Made by a program: the position numbers and the translations under genes. From JAGXRK01 sp963804005 (GTDB lineage: Bacteria > Bacteroidota > Ignavibacteria > Ignavibacteriales > Ignavibacteriaceae), in the NCBI GenBank assembly GCA_963804005.1, contig CAWDOP010000003.1:1-64000 (forward strand): a DNA stretch of 64,000 nucleotides. Reading direction: 5' to 3'. Positions 52,745-61,526 of the stretch are shown here, piece after piece (the first letter of the stretch is position 1; each line of letters opens with the position of its first letter). The notes beneath the pieces were generated by a model. It worked only from the letters and a program-made list of their open reading frames with translations, was not told where the DNA came from and ran no database searches.

Positions 52745-55003
52745 ATGACTGCCAATTTTGATATGATCCAACACGTTTATGACAATTATAGGACTAAATT
52801 AGAGAATATTAGAAAAGTAATAAAACGACCGCTAACGTATGCTGAAAAAGTTTTATACACACATCTTTACCATAAAACAACAAAACAATTTTCTGGTGGA
52901 AAAGATTATGTTGAGTTAGCCCCCGATCGAGTTGCTATGCAGGATGCAACGGCACAGATGGCACTGCTTCAGTTTATGTCTGCGGGAAGAAAAACTACTG
53001 CGGTTCCTTCAACTGTTCATTGCGATCACTTAATTCAAGCTCAGGTTGGTGCTGTTGATGATCTTAATAGAGCAAACACGGAGAACAAAGAGGTTTATGA
53101 CTTTCTTGAAAGCATATCTCAAAAACATGGTGTTGGATTCTGGAAACCGGGCGCAGGGATTATTCACCAGGTTGTTTTAGAAAATTATGCTTTTCCCGGT
53201 GGTATGATGATCGGTACTGATTCGCACACTCCTAATGCAGGTGGACTTGGAATGATTGCAATAGGTGTTGGCGGTGCTGATGCTGTTGATGTTATGGCAG
53301 GTATGCCCTGGGAACTTAAATGGCCCAAGCTTATCGGAGTTAAATTAACAGGAAAACTGAACGGCTGGACTTCTGCAAAAGATGTTATTCTTAAGCTTGC
53401 AGGTATTTTAACTGTAAAGGGCGGTACCGGTGCAATTGTAGAATATTTTGGCGAAGGAACAAATTCAATTTCCTGTACAGGTAAAGGAACAATTTGTAAT
53501 ATGGGTGCAGAAATTGGCGCAACAACTTCTGTATTTCCATTTGATGAAAGAATGTCATCTTACTTAAGAATTACAAAACGTGTTGATGTTGCAGCTCTTG
53601 CAGAAGGATTAGCAGATGAACTTTGTGCGGATAAAGAAGTGTTCGAAAATCCTGAAAAATATTATGATCAGGTTATTGAAATAAATTTAAGTGAACTGGA
53701 ACCTCATCTTAACGGACCATTTACTCCTGACAAAGCCTGGCCAATATCAAAAATGAAAGAAGCGGTTAAGAGTGAAAATTATCCGGATAAAGTATCAGTT
53801 GGATTGATCGGAAGCTGCACAAACTCCAGTTACGAAGATATTGATCGCTCTGCAAGCATTGCAAAACAAGCTATTGCAAAAGGTATAAAAGCAAAAGGGC
53901 AGTACACTATTACTCCTGGCTCCGAACAAGTAAGGGCAACGATTGAACGGGATGGACAGTTAAAAGCATTAACTGATATTGGCGGAGTTATTCTTGCTAA
54001 TGCCTGCGGTCCTTGTATAGGAATGTGGAAGAGAATGGATAAGAAAATGGGTGAGAGAAATACAATTATTACATCATTTAACAGAAACTTTGCAAAGAGA
54101 AATGATGGAAATCCTGAAACTCTTGCATTTGTTGCTTCACCGGAGATTACTACAGCACTTGCAATTGCCGGTAGTCTCTCATTCAATCCTATCACTGATG
54201 AACTTATAAATGAAAAGGGTGAAAAAGTAAAACTTGATCCACCAACCGGGGAAGAACTTCCTCCACGTGGATTTGATGAAGGCAGCAGTGGATTTGTAGC
54301 ACCCGCAGAAGATGGAAATAAAGTTGAAGTTAAAGTTGATCCCAAGAGTGACAGGCTACAATTGTTAACTCCGTTTACTAAGTGGGATGGAAAAGACTTA
54401 GTTGATCTTCCGGTTTTGTTAAAAGCATTTGGCAAATGTACAACGGATCATATCTCAATGGCGGGTCCCTGGTTAAAGTATCGAGGACATCTTGATAACA
54501 TTTCTAACAATATGTTTATCGGTGCAATTAACGCATACACAAAAGAACCCGGCAAAGTTAAAAATACTTTTACAGCTGAAACTAAATCCACACCTGAAGT
54601 TGCACGTGAGTACAAAGCAAAAGGTGTAAACTGGGTTGTTATTGGTGATGAAAATTACGGCGAAGGTTCATCACGTGAACACGCTGCAATGGAACCAAGA
54701 TTTCTTGGCGGCAGGGCAATAATAGTAAAAAGCTTTGCGCGCATCCACGAAACAAACTTAAAGAAGCAGGGAATGTTACCGCTTACTTTTGCTGATCCTA
54801 AAGATTATGATAAGATAAGAGAAGATGATAAGGTTGATATATTGATTTCATCACTCGCACCGGAAAAACAGGTTAAGATGATTGTAAAACACAGAGACGG
54901 CAGCAAAGATGAAGTAATGTTGAATCAGACTTTTAACGCTGCACAAATAGAATGGTTTAAAGCCGGCAGCGCATTAAATTTGATTGCAAGTAAACAGAAG
55001 TAA
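52745..55003 (+). CDS. acnA: Aconitate hydratase (mitochondrial-type aconitase)
   Basis: The 752-residue enzyme interconverts citrate and isocitrate in the TCA cycle. It has STVHCDHLIQAQVGA near residue 95, GTDSHTPNAGGLGM, SCTNSSYEDIDRS and CGPCIGMW with the [4Fe-4S] cysteines, and the C-terminal swivel domain with GDENYGEGSSREHAAMEPR and FARIHETNLKKQGMLPL. Length and motifs fit the mitochondrial-type (AcnM) group rather than AcnB; the gene symbol is used loosely. It is divergent from the pilin array, and fragments of its 5' part lie within that array at 42.1 and 45.1 kb. Confidence 0.96.
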   Translation: MTANFDMIQHVYDNYRTKLENIRKVIKRPLTYAEKVLYTHLYHKTTKQFSGGKDYVELAPDRVAMQDATAQMALLQFMSAGRKTTAVPSTVHCDHLIQAQVGAVDDLNRANTENKEVYDFLESISQKHGVGFWKPGAGIIHQVVLENYAFPGGMMIGTDSHTPNAGGLGMIAIGVGGADAVDVMAGMPWELKWPKLIGVKLTGKLNGWTSAKDVILKLAGILTVKGGTGAIVEYFGEGTNSISCTGKGTICNMGAEIGATTSVFPFDERMSSYLRITKRVDVAALAEGLADELCADKEVFENPEKYYDQVIEINLSELEPHLNGPFTPDKAWPISKMKEAVKSENYPDKVSVGLIGSCTNSSYEDIDRSASIAKQAIAKGIKAKGQYTITPGSEQVRATIERDGQLKALTDIGGVILANACGPCIGMWKRMDKKMGERNTIITSFNRNFAKRNDGNPETLAFVASPEITTALAIAGSLSFNPITDELINEKGEKVKLDPPTGEELPPRGFDEGSSGFVAPAEDGNKVEVKVDPKSDRLQLLTPFTKWDGKDLVDLPVLLKAFGKCTTDHISMAGPWLKYRGHLDNISNNMFIGAINAYTKEPGKVKNTFTAETKSTPEVAREYKAKGVNWVVIGDENYGEGSSREHAAMEPRFLGGRAIIVKSFARIHETNLKKQGMLPLTFADPKDYDKIREDDKVDILISSLAPEKQVKMIVKHRDGSKDEVMLNQTFNAAQIEWFKAGSALNLIASKQK

Positions 55004-55077
55004 AATAATAATTGTACGAGTTTAGAATTATTTCTGAGCTCTTACTAACACATTAAACAGATAACAACTAACATTTT

Positions 55078-55545
55078 TTATAAATAAGCCCCGTAAATTT
55101 TCTCCAGCAATAAGGAAAGTTGTTTCCTTTCCTCCTTATTCAAATTGTCTGAAACTAAACAATGGAGCTGATCAATTTCCGGTTTTACTTTTTCTAGAAG
55201 CATCAATCCTTTTCCAGTAATTTTTGCTAAAGATAATCTCCTGTCTTCCGGACTGCTAAATCTTTCAACATAACCTTGATTAATTAACCTGTCGATAAGT
55301 CTTGTTACATCAGGCGCTTGATCCATCATTCTTGTAATAATGTCAAAGCGCGGGTATCCATTAGGATGATTCCCTTTAAGTATTCTTAGTACGTTATACT
55401 GAGGACTTGTAAGACCATATTTAATTAAAACTTCATCATTCTTCATTTTTAAGAAGTTAGCGGTAACAAAAATGTTAAGGAATGCTTCCTGTTCTGAGTT
55501 CTCAAATTTGTTTTGTTTAAGCCGTTGTTTTAGTATTTCACCCAT
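55078..55545 (-). CDS. MarR-family transcriptional regulator
   Basis: The 155-residue product is a winged helix protein: LTSPQYNVLRILKGNHPNG (helix 2-3), FDIITRMMDQAPDVTRLIDRL (recognition helix), GYVERFSSPEDRRLSLAKIT (wing with the D-x-R-R motif) and dimer helices at both ends. Such proteins usually repress their neighbours or drug/stress genes; the target is not clear from here. No palindromic operator was identified in the upstream gap. Confidence 0.88.
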   Translation of the reverse strand: MGEILKQRLKQNKFENSEQEAFLNIFVTANFLKMKNDEVLIKYGLTSPQYNVLRILKGNHPNGYPRFDIITRMMDQAPDVTRLIDRLINQGYVERFSSPEDRRLSLAKITGKGLMLLEKVKPEIDQLHCLVSDNLNKEERKQLSLLLEKIYGAYL

Positions 55546-55957
55546 GGCAATCTCAAAATTATTTAATGTGTTATAACATAAAATTAAAGAAGATTAAATG
55601 AGTATTCAAGTAAAGCTGAAAATTTACTTTCTATGTCATACAAAGATTATTTAATTAACTTACCTTACGCAGAATATTAAAATGAATTGCCACGACCCCT
55701 GCCTACCGCAGGCAGGTTTAGGTCGTGGAATAATTATCCAAAAATCCAAAGGCTTTAGCTATAAATTTTACTAAAATGGGGCTAAAGCCAAAGTATTTGG
55801 TTTAATATGGTCCCCGACATAAATTTCGGGGCAATCGTGCAACGTACTGTGCGGAAAGTGAGTAATAAATATAATTACCTATGTAGAATTCTCAATGCGA
55901 TATTCATATATTTCATTTGTGTTTATTTAACGATTGGAAAGGTTTACTTAAGCTCAA
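55546..55957. other. Intergenic region with dispersed repeat before the BatA-like gene
   Basis: Most of this 412-base gap is taken by the repeat at 55686-55834. The remaining bases are AT-rich with no ORF; the gap holds the promoters of the divergent marR and batA-like genes. Confidence 0.6.
55686..55834. repeat. Dispersed hairpin repeat, CCACGA/GGCTTTAGCC type
   Basis: Modules are CCACGACC...GGTCGTGG (55690-55728, with CCTGCC-TACC-GCAGGCAGG nested inside), GGCTTTAGC with GGCTAAAGCC, and CCCCGACATAAATTTCGGGG. It shares its outer and middle modules with 11343-11464 and its CCTGCC...GGCAGG module with 61397-61500, so the family is built from interchangeable hairpins. Confidence 0.75.
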
Positions 55958-58066
55958 ATGGTTTTTCTTAATCCTGCTGTTTTGTTTGGACTTCTTGCAG
56001 CATCAATTCCAATTCTGATTCATCTTCTTAATCTCAGAAAACTAAAAAAGATTGAGTTCAGTACTCTAACTTTTCTGAAAGAACTGCAAAAGAATAAGAT
56101 TAGAAAAGTAAAATTAAAGCAATTGCTTTTGCTTGTCTTGAGGGTTCTGATAATTCTATTCCTTGTGTTTGCATTTGCCCGCCCAACACTTGAAGGTGTA
56201 TCCATAGGTGGAACGACGTCTGCGGCTAAAACAACCGCAGTTTTTATTCTCGATGATACTTTCAGTATGTCTGTTGTAGATCAGAACGGCTCTTATTTTA
56301 ATCAGGTAAAACAGACAATTAAAAAACTTTTAAAAAATTTGCAGGAAGGTGATGAAGCCGGATTACTTTTGGTGTCCGATAATTCTACTGAAAGGATAAA
56401 CCTCACATCTAATTTCTCGGAGTTTGAAAGACTTGTAGAAACTTTAAACATTTCTTCGGCAAGCGGAATGATAAATAACTCATTTGTTAAAGTTGCCGAA
56501 ATAATTTCCAATTCAAAAAACTTTAACAAGGAAATTTATCTTTTATCAGATTTCCAGACAGGAAGATTAGCAGATGACGAATTGATCTCAGACTTAAATC
56601 AGTTGGTTGATAATAACGCAAGAATATATGCAATAAATTATTCCGGGAAAGATGTTTTCAATCTTTCTTTAGATAAGTTTGATATCAACACAACGATATT
56701 TGAAAAAGAAAAACCTCTTAGTTTTGCTGTTTCAGTTACCAATCATTCAAAGCAGATGGTTAACAATACAGTGTTATCAATTTATCTTAATGGTGAAAGA
56801 GCCGCACAGCAAAGTGTTTCTATGAATCCGGGTGAAACTAAACAAATTGAGATAGATGCCGTCGCTAAGAAAACAGGATACATCGATGTGATTGCAGAAC
56901 TTGAAGATGATGAAATTGAGCATGACAACAAGAGATATATTAGTATTTACATTCCAGTAAAAATTCCTGTTCTTCTATTATCGGACGCTCAAGAAGATAT
57001 GAGTTTTATTCGGCTCGCTTTATCAACAGGAAACACTTCTGATATTTATAAATTGGAATTCAAACTATCAAATCAACTTCTCTCAACAAGATTAGATGAT
57101 TGTGATGTGCTCTTTATTGTCGGAGAAGAAATTACTTCGGGCTTTGAAAGAATTAAAAGCTTTGTTGAACAAGGCGGAGGTTCAATTATTTTCCCTTCTT
57201 CAAAAGTTAATGTTGATAAGTTTAATAATCTGATAACTAAAATTGGATTACCGCAATCAGAAAACATAATTGGTCAGCCGGGTAAAACCGATAATCCAAC
57301 CTTATTTGAAAAAACAGATTTAAATCATCCATTATTCCTTAATGTTTTTCAAACTGAAGGAAAGAAAAAAATAGAATCTCCGGATATTTACTCCTACTAC
57401 AAAATTTTCCCCAAAGCTTTAGGGAAAAATATTATTTCTTTGCCCGATGGTTCAGCTTTCTTAAGTGAATATCGTTTGGGTAAAGGGAAAATTTTGTTAT
57501 TTAATTCATCGCCGGTGTTGTCCTGGAATTCATTTCCATTAAAAGGATTATTTCCAGCATTGATGAATAAATCAGTTCTTTATCTTGCCACAAAAGAACA
57601 GGATGGTAGAGAATATTTCGCTGGAGATCCGGTTAATATCAATATTAGAAATGCGAAACTGCCGCAGTTAAAAATTATTCAGCCGGATGGAAGAGAAGAT
57701 TTTATAAATCTTACTGGTGAAGAGCGAAGTGATTTTATAATTTATGATAATACAAAGCTTACAGGCAATTATGAAGTATTTTCAGGTGCCCAGATGCTTG
57801 AAGATATTTGCGTTAATAATGATCCTGCTGAATCAGTTACAGAATATCTTTCTGAAAGTGATATAAAATCTTACATGGAAAAAATCAATTTTAATGGAAC
57901 ATTCTTAATGATTAATAAAAATGATGACCCCGTAAATGTAATTTTACAAAGCAGGTTCGGTTCTGAATTGTGGAGATATTTTTTGCTCATTGCAATATTT
58001 TTAGCCTTAGTTGAAATGACACTTGCCAGAAATGCGAAGAAGGACTTAGAAGGTTTAATAACTTAG
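55958..58066 (+). CDS. BatA-domain / VWA membrane protein
   Basis: The 702-residue protein begins with the BatA N-terminal module: MVFLNPAVLFGLLAASIPIL, LLNLRKLKKIEFSTLTFLKEL and a second TM (LLLLVLRVLIILFLVFAFARP). A von Willebrand A domain follows with a degenerate metal site (DDTFSMSV at about 100, T in place of the first Ser), then CARDB-like and glutamine-amidotransferase-like parts, and a last TM (WRYFLLIAIFLALVEMTLA). This is common in Bacteroidota next to BatA/BatB-type gene clusters and may assist surface or stress functions; no MoxR ATPase is in view. Confidence 0.82.
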   Translation: MVFLNPAVLFGLLAASIPILIHLLNLRKLKKIEFSTLTFLKELQKNKIRKVKLKQLLLLVLRVLIILFLVFAFARPTLEGVSIGGTTSAAKTTAVFILDDTFSMSVVDQNGSYFNQVKQTIKKLLKNLQEGDEAGLLLVSDNSTERINLTSNFSEFERLVETLNISSASGMINNSFVKVAEIISNSKNFNKEIYLLSDFQTGRLADDELISDLNQLVDNNARIYAINYSGKDVFNLSLDKFDINTTIFEKEKPLSFAVSVTNHSKQMVNNTVLSIYLNGERAAQQSVSMNPGETKQIEIDAVAKKTGYIDVIAELEDDEIEHDNKRYISIYIPVKIPVLLLSDAQEDMSFIRLALSTGNTSDIYKLEFKLSNQLLSTRLDDCDVLFIVGEEITSGFERIKSFVEQGGGSIIFPSSKVNVDKFNNLITKIGLPQSENIIGQPGKTDNPTLFEKTDLNHPLFLNVFQTEGKKKIESPDIYSYYKIFPKALGKNIISLPDGSAFLSEYRLGKGKILLFNSSPVLSWNSFPLKGLFPALMNKSVLYLATKEQDGREYFAGDPVNINIRNAKLPQLKIIQPDGREDFINLTGEERSDFIIYDNTKLTGNYEVFSGAQMLEDICVNNDPAESVTEYLSESDIKSYMEKINFNGTFLMINKNDDPVNVILQSRFGSELWRYFLLIAIFLALVEMTLARNAKKDLEGLIT

Positions 58067-58071
58067 TGTTT

Positions 58072-58150
58072 CTGCGTGTTCTTAGTGTCTCAGTGGTGGA
58101 AAGGATTATCTTACCACTAAGACATTTAGAGCACTAAGGCTCACTTAGAA
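58072..58150. repeat. Dispersed inverted repeat, CTTAGTGTCT...ACCACTAAGACA type
   Basis: The left arm CTTAGTGTCTCAGTGGT (58081-58097) pairs imperfectly with ACCACTAAGACATTTAG and GCACTAAG (58113-58138) across a short loop. It fills the gap between the BatA-like gene and hflX. Repeats of this form are common in Bacteroidota intergenic regions. Confidence 0.6.
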
Positions 58151-58158
58151 AAACATTT

Positions 58159-59421
58159 ATGATAGAAATAACAAAAAAAATAACAGAACGGGCAATGCTT
58201 GTTGCTCTTGATACAAAAGAGTTCAGTAAAGAAGTTGTTGAAGAACATCTTGCCGAACTTGAGGAGCTCACTAATACAGCAGGTGCTGAAACAGTGTTCA
58301 AAATCATTCAAAGCAAAGCAAGAATGGATTCTGCTTACTACATTGGGAAAGGCAAAGCGGAAGAACTTGCTCAGCTTGTTGAATTGAATGACATCAACAT
58401 AATTATATTTGATGATGATTTGACACCTGTGCAAGTAAGAAATCTTTCTGATCTATTTAAAAGAAAAATAATTGATCGAAGTGGATTGATACTTGATATT
58501 TTTGCATCACGCGCAAAAAGCAAAGAAGCAAAAACGCAGGTTGAACTTGCGCAACTGCAATATTTGCTGCCGCGATTAACTCGAGCTTGGACGCACTTAT
58601 CAAAACAGTATGGCGGCATTGGAACTAAAGGTCCCGGTGAAACACAAATTGAAACTGACAGAAGAGTCATTCGTACTCGCATCAGTCATTTAAAAGAAAA
58701 ACTTATACAAATTGAATCTCATAGAACAACACAAAGTGCCGGAAGGAAAAATGCAACACGCATAGCAATAGCTGGATACACAAACGCAGGTAAATCTACT
58801 CTGTTTAATTTATTAACCAGTGCCGATGTATTTGCGGAAGATAAATTATTTGCCACATTGGATTCGACAACACGAACTCTTGATGTTCACGATACTGAGA
58901 AAATACTGATAAGCGATACAGTTGGATTCATCCGCAAGCTTCCGCCGCAGCTTGTTGCTTCTTTCAAAAGTACGTTAAGTGAAGTACGGGAAGCTGATAT
59001 AATCTTTCACGTGATTGATGTATCGCATCCATTTTATGAAGATCATCTTAAAGTTGTTGAAGACACTCTGAAGGAATTTGGAAGTAACGATAAAATAGTT
59101 GTTAGGATTTTTAACAAGGTTGATCTTATAAAAGCTAAAGCGAAAATTGATTTTGTTAGAAATACACATAAAGATAGCGTAATGGTTTCAGCCAAACGCG
59201 GAATTAATATTTCTGCTCTAAAATCTATGCTCAATGAAATTATTGAAGATCAGTTTGTAGAAGGGAAAATAACTTTACAATTAACTGAATCAAAAAAAGT
59301 ATCGCAGATACATTCGCTGGCAGAAGTGTTAAAGATTGAATATGATGAAGATGGAATTAAAATTCATTACAAAACAAGTAAACAAAATTCAGATAAAATT
59401 AGGAAGATAATTTATGGTTGA
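58159..59421 (+). CDS. hflX: GTPase HflX
   Basis: The 420-residue protein has the HflX N-terminal domain (ARMDSAYYIGKGKAEELAQL, IIFDDDLTPVQVRNL) and helical linker KGPGETQIETDRR, then the GTPase core: G1 GYTNAGKST, G3 DTVGFIRKLP, G4 NKVD and G5 SAKRG. HflX splits or rescues stalled ribosomes under stress. The gene overlaps the reading frame of the next gene only if that starts early. Confidence 0.95.
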   Translation: MIEITKKITERAMLVALDTKEFSKEVVEEHLAELEELTNTAGAETVFKIIQSKARMDSAYYIGKGKAEELAQLVELNDINIIIFDDDLTPVQVRNLSDLFKRKIIDRSGLILDIFASRAKSKEAKTQVELAQLQYLLPRLTRAWTHLSKQYGGIGTKGPGETQIETDRRVIRTRISHLKEKLIQIESHRTTQSAGRKNATRIAIAGYTNAGKSTLFNLLTSADVFAEDKLFATLDSTTRTLDVHDTEKILISDTVGFIRKLPPQLVASFKSTLSEVREADIIFHVIDVSHPFYEDHLKVVEDTLKEFGSNDKIVVRIFNKVDLIKAKAKIDFVRNTHKDSVMVSAKRGINISALKSMLNEIIEDQFVEGKITLQLTESKKVSQIHSLAEVLKIEYDEDGIKIHYKTSKQNSDKIRKIIYG

Positions 59422-59443
59422 TAAAGTTTTATCGGAGGGAAAA

Positions 59444-59752
59444 ATGAATAAAACATTTTTATTAACATTTGAACATGGTCCAAACTATCAGCCTGATAAG
59501 AGTTTTCACGATCAGCCAAGTTGGGAAAATCACTCAAGATTTTCTGATAAACTTTTTTTGCAAGGCAAAATAACAATGTGCGGACCACTAACCGATGCTT
59601 CCAAAGTCTTTGTTGTTGCTTTGGGAAAAAGTGAAAGTTCACTCAGAAATTTATTTAAAGATGATCCTTTCATTAAAAATGGAGTTTTTACACTTACTCA
59701 CGTTGATGAATGGGAACTGCACTTAAATCCTGAACATGTTGAAGAAGAATGA
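59444..59752 (+). CDS. YCII-related domain protein
   Basis: I start at the ATG at 59444, which follows a strong GGAGG (59431-59435). The 102 residues show the YCII pattern: FLLTFEHGPNY, HSRFSDKLFLQGKITMCGPL and FVVALGKSESSLRNLFKDDPF followed by LTHVDEWELHLN. These small proteins (HD catalytic-like pair in YciI) act as dehydrochlorinase-like or unknown enzymes. Role unknown. It is in the same direction as hflX. Confidence 0.75.
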   Translation: MNKTFLLTFEHGPNYQPDKSFHDQPSWENHSRFSDKLFLQGKITMCGPLTDASKVFVVALGKSESSLRNLFKDDPFIKNGVFTLTHVDEWELHLNPEHVEEE

Positions 59753-59861
59753 AAACTTAGCAGCTTAAATTATCCTTGAACTTGAACTTATACTTGTACT
59801 CTTCTTTTTCCAATCTTATAACTAAATTTGGTCATTAAATATTTTGTTAAATGGAGAAATT

Positions 59862-61385
59862 ATGTCAATTATTCTAGATGGTTCAAATCTTACAGTAGAA
59901 AAAATAGTTAAAATTGCCCGCCACAAAGAAAAAGTAGAATTAAGTAATGAGGCACTTAAGCGCATCAAAATTTGCCGTGCAATGCTTGAAGAAAAAATTA
60001 AAGCAAAAGAAATAATGTATGGAGTTAATACAGGAATCGGGGAATTTTCAGAAGTGGTTTTGAACGATGATCAAGTAAAAGATTTTCAAAAATATCTAAT
60101 CTACAATCACTCTGCAGGAATTGGTGACCCAATGCCGATTGAACATGTTCGTGGCGCAATTGCGGGACGAATCAATGTTCATGCTCACGGCAACTCCGGT
60201 TGCAGACCTGAAATTACTTTAACACTTATTGAGATGTTAAATAATGATTGCATTCCTGTTGTGTGTGAAAAAGGTTCAGTTGGTGCTTGTGGTGATTTAG
60301 CCCCAATGTCGCAAATTGCTCTGTTGTTGATGGGTGAAGGAGAGGCATTTTTTAAGGGAGAAAGACTTCCTGGAAATGTTGCATTTGAAAAAGCAGGAAT
60401 AAAAGTACCCGGCCTTCACGCCAGAGACGGGCTAGCAACAATCAACGGATCAAATTTTATTACTGCAATAAGTGCACTTCAATTGTATGATATTAATCGT
60501 TGGTTAAAGCAAGCTGAAATTGCCGCAGCGATGTCTCTCGAAGCATTACAAGCAAATATGAAGCCATATGATGTTCGCCTCCATCAATTGCGTGGTTTTT
60601 CCGGTGCCGTTCGTAGCTCACAATCAATAAAAAAATGTGTTGATGGAAGTGATTTGCTCACTGGAAAAATAAAACAAAAAGTACAGGATGCATATTCAAT
60701 GCGCTCAACTCCGCAAGTAATTGGTGCCGCACACGATGCCGTTGCTTATGCAAAATCACAAATTGAAATTGAATTAAACGGTGTTGGTGATAATCCGATT
60801 TTTATTCCTGAAGATAAGATAACTTTAACAGGTGCTAACTTTCAGGGAACTCCTGTTTCGCTTCCGATGGATATGATTAGCGCGGCTGTTACAATGGTTA
60901 GTGTGCTTTCAGAAAGAAGAATGAACAGATTAAATAATCCAGCATTAAGTGTGGGACTCCCGGCATTTTTAACTAAGGGAGCAGGAATGTTTTCCGGTCT
61001 GATGTTGAGTCAATATACTGCAGATACTTTAATTGTTGAACAAAGAATTTTGTCTACTCCAGCTTCGATACAATCAATTCCGGCTGCCGCAGATCAGGAA
61101 GATTTTGTTTCAATGGGAATGAATACAGCACTTAAGAATCAACAAATTTTGGATAATGCCTACGGCATTTTGGGAATTGAATTTATGGCTGCAGCACAAG
61201 CCCTGGATTTTCGCGAACATACAACGGGCGAGGGAGTTGCTAAGGCTAAAGAAGTAATTCGTAAGCACGTTGTTTTTCTTGATATTGATCGTCCTCTTTA
61301 TACAGATCATAACAAAATGAAAGCACTTGTAAAATCTTGTGAGATACTTGAGGAAGTTGAAAAAGTTGTTGGCAGTTTAGAATAA
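59862..61385 (+). CDS. HAL/PAL-family aromatic amino acid ammonia-lyase or aminomutase
   Basis: I start at the ATG at 59862, preceded by GGAG, rather than at the TTG at 59844. The roughly 507-residue protein has YGVNTGIGEFS (catalytic Tyr53), KGSVGACGDLAPMSQIAL (MIO loop, residues 138-152), the GDNPIF motif, and QDSFS-like QDYSMRSTPQVIG (DAYSMRSTPQV). Members deaminate histidine, tyrosine or phenylalanine or isomerise them. The MIO triad is Ala-Cys-Gly (142-144) instead of Ala-Ser-Gly. No hut genes are adjacent, so histidine is not implied. A short repeat follows the gene. Confidence 0.88.
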   Translation: MSIILDGSNLTVEKIVKIARHKEKVELSNEALKRIKICRAMLEEKIKAKEIMYGVNTGIGEFSEVVLNDDQVKDFQKYLIYNHSAGIGDPMPIEHVRGAIAGRINVHAHGNSGCRPEITLTLIEMLNNDCIPVVCEKGSVGACGDLAPMSQIALLLMGEGEAFFKGERLPGNVAFEKAGIKVPGLHARDGLATINGSNFITAISALQLYDINRWLKQAEIAAAMSLEALQANMKPYDVRLHQLRGFSGAVRSSQSIKKCVDGSDLLTGKIKQKVQDAYSMRSTPQVIGAAHDAVAYAKSQIEIELNGVGDNPIFIPEDKITLTGANFQGTPVSLPMDMISAAVTMVSVLSERRMNRLNNPALSVGLPAFLTKGAGMFSGLMLSQYTADTLIVEQRILSTPASIQSIPAAADQEDFVSMGMNTALKNQQILDNAYGILGIEFMAAAQALDFREHTTGEGVAKAKEVIRKHVVFLDIDRPLYTDHNKMKALVKSCEILEEVEKVVGSLE

Positions 61386-61396
61386 GTAAAGAATAG

Positions 61397-61500
61397 AACG
61401 CGGACCTGCCTTTGTCGGCAGGCAGGTTACATGGATTAAGTGGATTATCGTTGATCTGATCCGCGAAAATCATTGTAATCAGCGTCATCTGTGTGCCATT
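61397..61500. repeat. Dispersed repeat, AACGCGGA...GATCCGCGAAAATCA type
   Basis: It includes an AACGCGG/CCGCG pair at the ends and a nested CCTGCC-TTTGTC-GGCAGGCAGG hairpin (61405-61427) also found in 55686-55834. It fills the gap between the lyase and rmuC. Confidence 0.6.
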
Positions 61501-61526
61501 GTATTTAATATGTTTTAGGGTCTAAA

